Positions 6,516 to 9,481 of a stretch of DNA of 9,481 nucleotides are shown here, in pieces. Source of the stretch: Candidatus Woesearchaeota archaeon. Lineage in GTDB: Archaea; Nanobdellota; Nanobdellia; Woesearchaeales; JAHWHD01. The position numbers and the translations under genes are program-made. How positions within the stretch are numbered: position 1 is the stretch's first letter; the number at the start of each line of letters is the position of its first letter. The notes below the pieces were generated by a model. That model had not been told where the DNA came from. It worked only from the letters and a program-made list of their open reading frames with translations, and did no database searches. The stretch lies in assembly GCA_019323515.1 (NCBI GenBank), contig JAHWHG010000020.1, positions 1 through 9,481 on the forward strand. Reading direction: 5' to 3'.

Positions 6516-9025
6516 AGGTCAAACAAAGAAAGCTGTTTATGTTCTCTTTGGTCTTTTCGTTCAAAAGATTCTTCTTTTTTCTGTTTTCTTGGAAACTCCT
6601 TATGCACACGTTCAGCTATCTCATCCTCCATCTCAAGACGGTTCATGATTATCTTGCTTCTCTCAACAACCTCAATCGGAAGCCCAGCTAATCTTGCTAC
6701 CTGGATTCCATAACTTTTATCAGTGCCGCCTTCGATGATCTTTCTTAAGAATATGATGTCGTCCTTGTCTTCCTTGACTGCAATGTTATAGTTTCTTACT
6801 GACTTGTACTTCTCAGCAAGCTTGTTAAGCTGATGATAGTGTGTTGCAAAGAGCGTCTTTGCCTTGAGATTGTCGTGAATATACTCAGCGATTGACCATG
6901 CTAAAGAAATACCGTCGAATGTAGAAGTGCCACGGCCTATCTCATCAAGGATTATTAAGGATCTTGATGTAGCATTGTTTAAGATGTTAGCTGTCTCTGT
7001 CATCTCTACCATGAAAGTTGACTGGCCCATGGTAAGATCGTCATAAGCCCCTACTCTTGTAAAGATTCTGTCGACTACTCCTAAACGTGCAGAAGTGCAT
7101 GGAACAAATGAACCTAGTTGAGCCATTAACTGTATTAAAGCGATCTGACGCATAAATGTTGACTTTCCTGCCATATTTGGCCCAGTTATGATATGCAAAG
7201 TGTTCCTATTGTCAAGGAAACAGTCATTTGGTACAAAGCTATCTTCTATTGTCTCAACGACTGGGTGTCTAGAGTCCCTTAACTCAATTATTCTTGAATC
7301 TTCAACAATTGGTTTTACATAATTATTAGATACAGCAACATTTGCAAGCGAGATAAGAACATCAAGATTAGATATCTTTAAGGCAGCATCCTGGATAAGT
7401 TCGGTCTTTTCTGAAATCTTCTTAAGAATTTCCTGGAAAAGTTCATATTCAAGATTATTGATTTTTTCTTCTGCGCCTAAGATAAGGGATTCCTTTTCCT
7501 TTAGCTCTGGTGTGATGAAACGTTCAGCTCCCACTAATGTCTGTTTCCTCATATAATCTTTAGGCACTAAGTGAAGATTTGCTTTTGAGACAGTTATATA
7601 ATAACCGAAAACTTTATTGAAACCAACCCTGAGTGAAGAAATTCCTGTCCTTGACTTTTCCTGTGCCTCAAGTTTTGTTATCCATTCTTTTCCTGAATAT
7701 GCAATCTCGCGGATTTCGTCAAGTTTTGCGTTATAACCTTTCTTGATTATGTTACCTTCTCTCACAAGCAGAGCAGGTTCTTCTTTTATTGATGATTGAA
7801 TAAGTCCGGCAACGTCTAAAAGGTCCGGGATATCTGCTATCATCTTAAGAAGTTCAGAGCTGAATAGGTTTAAGTGATTCTTTAATGATGGAAGTGTCTG
7901 AAGCGACCTCTTCAATGCTATAAGGTCACGAGGGTTTGCATTGCCGTAATTGACGCGAGATATCAGACGTTCAATGTCATATACTTGCTTTAGAAGGTCA
8001 CGAAGTTCAGTCCTTTCAAGTGTTTTCTTAGCAAGTTCTTCAACTGCATCAAGACGCTTGTTTATCTGGGTTATGTCTGTGAGTGGGCGTAGTAACCATT
8101 TCTTCATAAGCCTTGAACCAAGCGGTGTGACTGTCCTGTCAAGGACTGAGAGCAGGGTTGCTTTTGAGGAATTATCACGGATGTTCCTGATAAGTTCAAG
8201 GTTTCTTTGTGTAGATGAATCGAGGAGCATGAAGCTTTCAGACTGGAAGCGTCTTACCTTATTGATATAATCCAGGTTTGTCTTCTGCGTCTCCTTGAGA
8301 TAAGAGAGAAGAGCACCAGCTGCAGATATTGCAAGCTTGTCATCCTGGATTCCAAAGCCGTGAAGCGATGAAGTCTTAAAATGCTCTGTTAAAGTAGAGA
8401 AGGCATTCTTTTCTGAGAAGTGCGTATCTGAGTAAGATGTTGTGTAGCTTCTAAGGTTTTTGACAAGCTCTGTATTTACCTTAAGTGATACAGGTATTAT
8501 GATTTCAGCTGGATTAAAGCGTGTTACCTCGTTTATCAGCTTGTCCTCTGAATCAACCTCAGCAACTAAAAATTCAGCAGTGGATATATCAACAAGTGCA
8601 ATACCAAACCTGTCAAGTGATGCAGAGACTGACATTAAGTAGTTGTTTGATTTTGAATCAAGCATATTAGATTCAACAACTGTTCCAGGGGTAACAATAC
8701 GCACAACTCCGCGCTTCACAACACCCTTTGCAAGTTTAGGATCCTCGAGCTGTTCACATATAGCTACCTTATAGCCTTTTTTAACAAGCTTTGCAAGATA
8801 AGGTTCAAGTGCATGGTAGGGCAGGCCTGCTAATGGGGCGCGTGTTTCTCCTTTGCCACGTGCAGTTAAAGTTATTTCAAGTTCCCTTGCAACAAGTTTA
8901 GCATCTTCATAGAATGTTTCGTAGAAATCTCCCATCCTGAACAATAGCACGCAGTCTGGATACTGTTTTTTAGCTTCAGCATACTGTTTCATGGCTGGAG
9001 TTAGCTTTACATTATTAAAATCCAT
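6512..9025 (-). CDS. mutS: DNA mismatch repair protein MutS, mismatch-reading type (837 aa)
   Basis: MutS dimers find mismatches and small loops and recruit MutL using ATP. All domains of a MutS1-type protein are present. The mismatch-binding domain has the Phe-x-Glu reader in GDFYETF (Phe34, Glu36), then GLPYHAL (67-73) and ICEQLEDP (89-96). Connector, lever and clamp domains run to about 570, with FGYYITVSKAN (473-483) and RFITPELKEKE (502-512). The ATPase has Walker A GPNMAGKST (615-623), the TMGQSTFMVEM segment (665-675), Walker B LDEIGRGTSTFDG (693-705) and ATHYHQL (727-733). The length is normal. The C-terminus has a Lys/Glu-rich, probably disordered linker (about 808-830) ending in QLSLF (831-835), the consensus bacterial beta-clamp peptide, which is surprising in a PCNA-using archaeon. 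The stop codon overlaps the stop of the convergent 380-residue gene. The start at 9025 is supported by GGGGTG six bases upstream. Bacterial origin by transfer is plausible. Confidence 0.97.
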   Translation of the reverse strand: MDFNNVKLTPAMKQYAEAKKQYPDCVLLFRMGDFYETFYEDAKLVARELEITLTARGKGETRAPLAGLPYHALEPYLAKLVKKGYKVAICEQLEDPKLAKGVVKRGVVRIVTPGTVVESNMLDSKSNNYLMSVSASLDRFGIALVDISTAEFLVAEVDSEDKLINEVTRFNPAEIIIPVSLKVNTELVKNLRSYTTSYSDTHFSEKNAFSTLTEHFKTSSLHGFGIQDDKLAISAAGALLSYLKETQKTNLDYINKVRRFQSESFMLLDSSTQRNLELIRNIRDNSSKATLLSVLDRTVTPLGSRLMKKWLLRPLTDITQINKRLDAVEELAKKTLERTELRDLLKQVYDIERLISRVNYGNANPRDLIALKRSLQTLPSLKNHLNLFSSELLKMIADIPDLLDVAGLIQSSIKEEPALLVREGNIIKKGYNAKLDEIREIAYSGKEWITKLEAQEKSRTGISSLRVGFNKVFGYYITVSKANLHLVPKDYMRKQTLVGAERFITPELKEKESLILGAEEKINNLEYELFQEILKKISEKTELIQDAALKISNLDVLISLANVAVSNNYVKPIVEDSRIIELRDSRHPVVETIEDSFVPNDCFLDNRNTLHIITGPNMAGKSTFMRQIALIQLMAQLGSFVPCTSARLGVVDRIFTRVGAYDDLTMGQSTFMVEMTETANILNNATSRSLIILDEIGRGTSTFDGISLAWSIAEYIHDNLKAKTLFATHYHQLNKLAEKYKSVRNYNIAVKEDKDDIIFLRKIIEGGTDKSYGIQVARLAGLPIEVVERSKIIMNRLEMEDEIAERVHKEFPRKQKKEESFERKDQREHKQLSLFDL
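6569..6590 (+). terminator. Possible T-rich terminator of the 380-residue gene, inside the mutS 3' end
   Basis: About 55 bases past the stop of the plus-strand unknown gene the strand becomes strongly T-rich (CTTCTTTTTTCTGTTTTCTT). This could end plus-strand transcripts in an archaeon. The same bases encode the Lys/Glu-rich linker near the MutS C-terminus, so the T-richness may only reflect lysine codons on the other strand. Confidence 0.3.
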
Positions 9026-9030
9026 TAAAA

Positions 9031-9036
9031 CACCCC
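9031..9036 (-). promoter_or_regulatory. Shine-Dalgarno-like site of mutS
   Basis: The minus strand reads GGGGTG, then TTTTA, then the ATG at 9025. GGTG pairs with the 16S rRNA tail and the spacing is usable. It would work only if transcription starts upstream of it; TATATA-type sequence at 9059-9066 is placed for a start near 9036. Confidence 0.45.
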
Positions 9037-9044
9037 ATTATATG

Positions 9045-9066
9045 ATTTAAATAGATAGTATATATT
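9045..9066 (-). promoter_or_regulatory. mutS promoter region with two candidate TATA elements
   Basis: Two A/T octamers compete. ATTTAAAT at 9045-9052 is centred 23-24 bases before the ATG and would give a leaderless mRNA. AATATATA at 9059-9066 is centred about 37 bases before the ATG and would give a short leader starting around the GGGGTG. The sequence alone does not decide between them. Confidence 0.45.
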
Positions 9067-9090
9067 ATTTGTTGTTTTAGAGGGATAAGG

Positions 9091-9098
9091 TTTATAAA
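9091..9098 (+). promoter_or_regulatory. TATA box of the 86-residue gene
   Basis: TTTATAAA is preceded by a purine-rich BRE-like stretch (GGGATAAGG). Its centre lies 27.5 bases before the ATG at 9122 and only 21.5 before the ATG at 9116, so with the 26.5-base spacing seen elsewhere in the window it favours the second start. Confidence 0.7.
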
Positions 9099-9121
9099 CT
9101 TAGTAAAATGTGTAGATGTAT

Positions 9122-9382
9122 ATGGTAATAAGAATAGGCCCTGAAAGAGTGATTTCTGAGGAGGAGTTTCTAGAGCAGCAGAAAAAGCCTGACCTTGTAG
9201 AAAAGGTAAGTAATTATTCATCTAAAAAAGGCATAGAGGTTGATGGAGATTTTTTTGTAGACGGAGTAGTATATCGAAGAATCCCAACATTGGTTGAAGA
9301 GTATGAAAGGATCAATCAGAGGTATCCAGAACTAGGGATAATGAAGTTCTTAAGATTATTTAACGAGTATCTAAGAAATTAG
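9122..9382 (+). CDS. Small hypothetical protein (86 aa)
   Basis: I do not recognise the family. Translation from 9122 gives 86 residues starting MVIRIGPERV, with an acidic helical stretch (SEEEFLEQQKK), a central beta-like section (VDGDFFVDGVVYRRIP) and a C-terminal helix ending in LRLFNEYLRN. There is no membrane segment, metal site or signal peptide. An in-frame ATG two codons earlier (9116) would give 88 residues; 9122 is preferred because the TATA box at 9091-9098 would place the transcript start at about 9121, as in the other leaderless genes here. It is divergent from mutS, with about 95 bases between the start codons, and is followed after 35 bases by another plus-strand gene with its own TATA element. 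Good promoter geometry and a plausible composition make it likely to be real. Confidence 0.7.
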   Translation: MVIRIGPERVISEEEFLEQQKKPDLVEKVSNYSSKKGIEVDGDFFVDGVVYRRIPTLVEEYERINQRYPELGIMKFLRLFNEYLRN

Positions 9383-9387
9383 GAAGA

Positions 9388-9395
9388 TATTTAAA
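9388..9395 (+). promoter_or_regulatory. TATA box of the gene starting at 9418
   Basis: TATTTAAA is centred 26.5 bases before the ATG at 9418, matching the other leaderless promoters of the window, and lies in the short gap after the stop at 9382. Confidence 0.6.
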
Positions 9396-9417
9396 GTTTG
9401 GATTATAAATAAAGAAC

Positions 9418-9481
9418 ATGTTCAAAAGTGTATCAAGCAATATAATCGAAGCAAACAGGTTGATTGAACTGTTTATAAGAG
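9418..9481 (+). CDS. Start of an unidentified protein gene (21 codons visible)
   Basis: An open frame begins at ATG 9418 and runs off the window: MFKSVSSN, then IIEANRLIELFIR. The visible part is too short to name; it reads as an amphipathic helix. The call rests on the well-spaced TATA element at 9388-9395 and on the frame staying open to the edge. It could still be a chance frame. Confidence 0.5.
   Translation, partial: MFKSVSSNIIEANRLIELFIR

Noticed and set aside
7950..8642. Two short plus-strand frames antisense to mutS
   Set aside because: They mirror well-conserved MutS coding sequence, and their Ser/Arg-rich composition is typical of shadow frames.
9015..9221. 68-codon minus-strand frame upstream of mutS
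   Set aside because: It overlaps the mutS start, crosses both divergent promoters and runs antisense to the 86-residue gene; the geometry of those promoters explains the region better.
1..9481. CRISPR array, tRNA, insertion sequence or long direct repeat
   Set aside because: No regularly spaced repeats, cloverleaf-like segments, transposase frames or terminal inverted repeats were seen on reading either strand.

Overview
The window looks like part of an AT-rich, tightly packed archaeal chromosome. The main evidence is promoter layout. Most genes have a TATA-like octamer centred about 26 bases before the start codon, with no room for a leader or a ribosome binding site, which is the archaeal leaderless arrangement. 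A family-B DNA polymerase relative of archaeal architecture fits this. The lineage cannot be fixed from the sequence; a DPANN-type archaeon is a guess. No RNA gene, insertion sequence, CRISPR array or long gene-free stretch was seen.

Layout, left to right: the 5' part of an HD-domain phosphohydrolase gene (minus strand, cut by the window edge); a divergent promoter region; a 67-residue hypothetical protein (plus); a 968-residue PolB relative (plus); mutL (minus), tail-to-tail with the polymerase gene with 3 bases between them; a 380-residue protein of unknown family (plus), head-to-head with mutL; mutS (minus), whose stop codon overlaps the stop of the unknown gene; an 86-residue hypothetical protein (plus); and the first 21 codons of another plus-strand gene.

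The most unusual gene is the 968-residue protein. All three 3'-5' exonuclease motifs are readable, but the catalytic aspartates of polymerase motifs A and C are replaced (Val536, Ser732, Gln734) and motif B is degraded. It therefore looks like a polymerase-dead, exonuclease-competent PolB homologue. It lies beside a complete MutL of the endonuclease type and a complete mismatch-reading MutS. Both carry peptides of the bacterial sliding-clamp-binding kind (QELLSP in MutL, QLSLF at the MutS C-terminus), and the dead polymerase ends in a similar QLELVF. A mismatch-repair neighbourhood is a reasonable hypothesis: MutS recognises, MutL nicks, the PolB-derived exonuclease may excise, and the 380-residue unknown is a candidate accessory factor. 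That functional link is inference from gene position, not demonstrated by the sequence.
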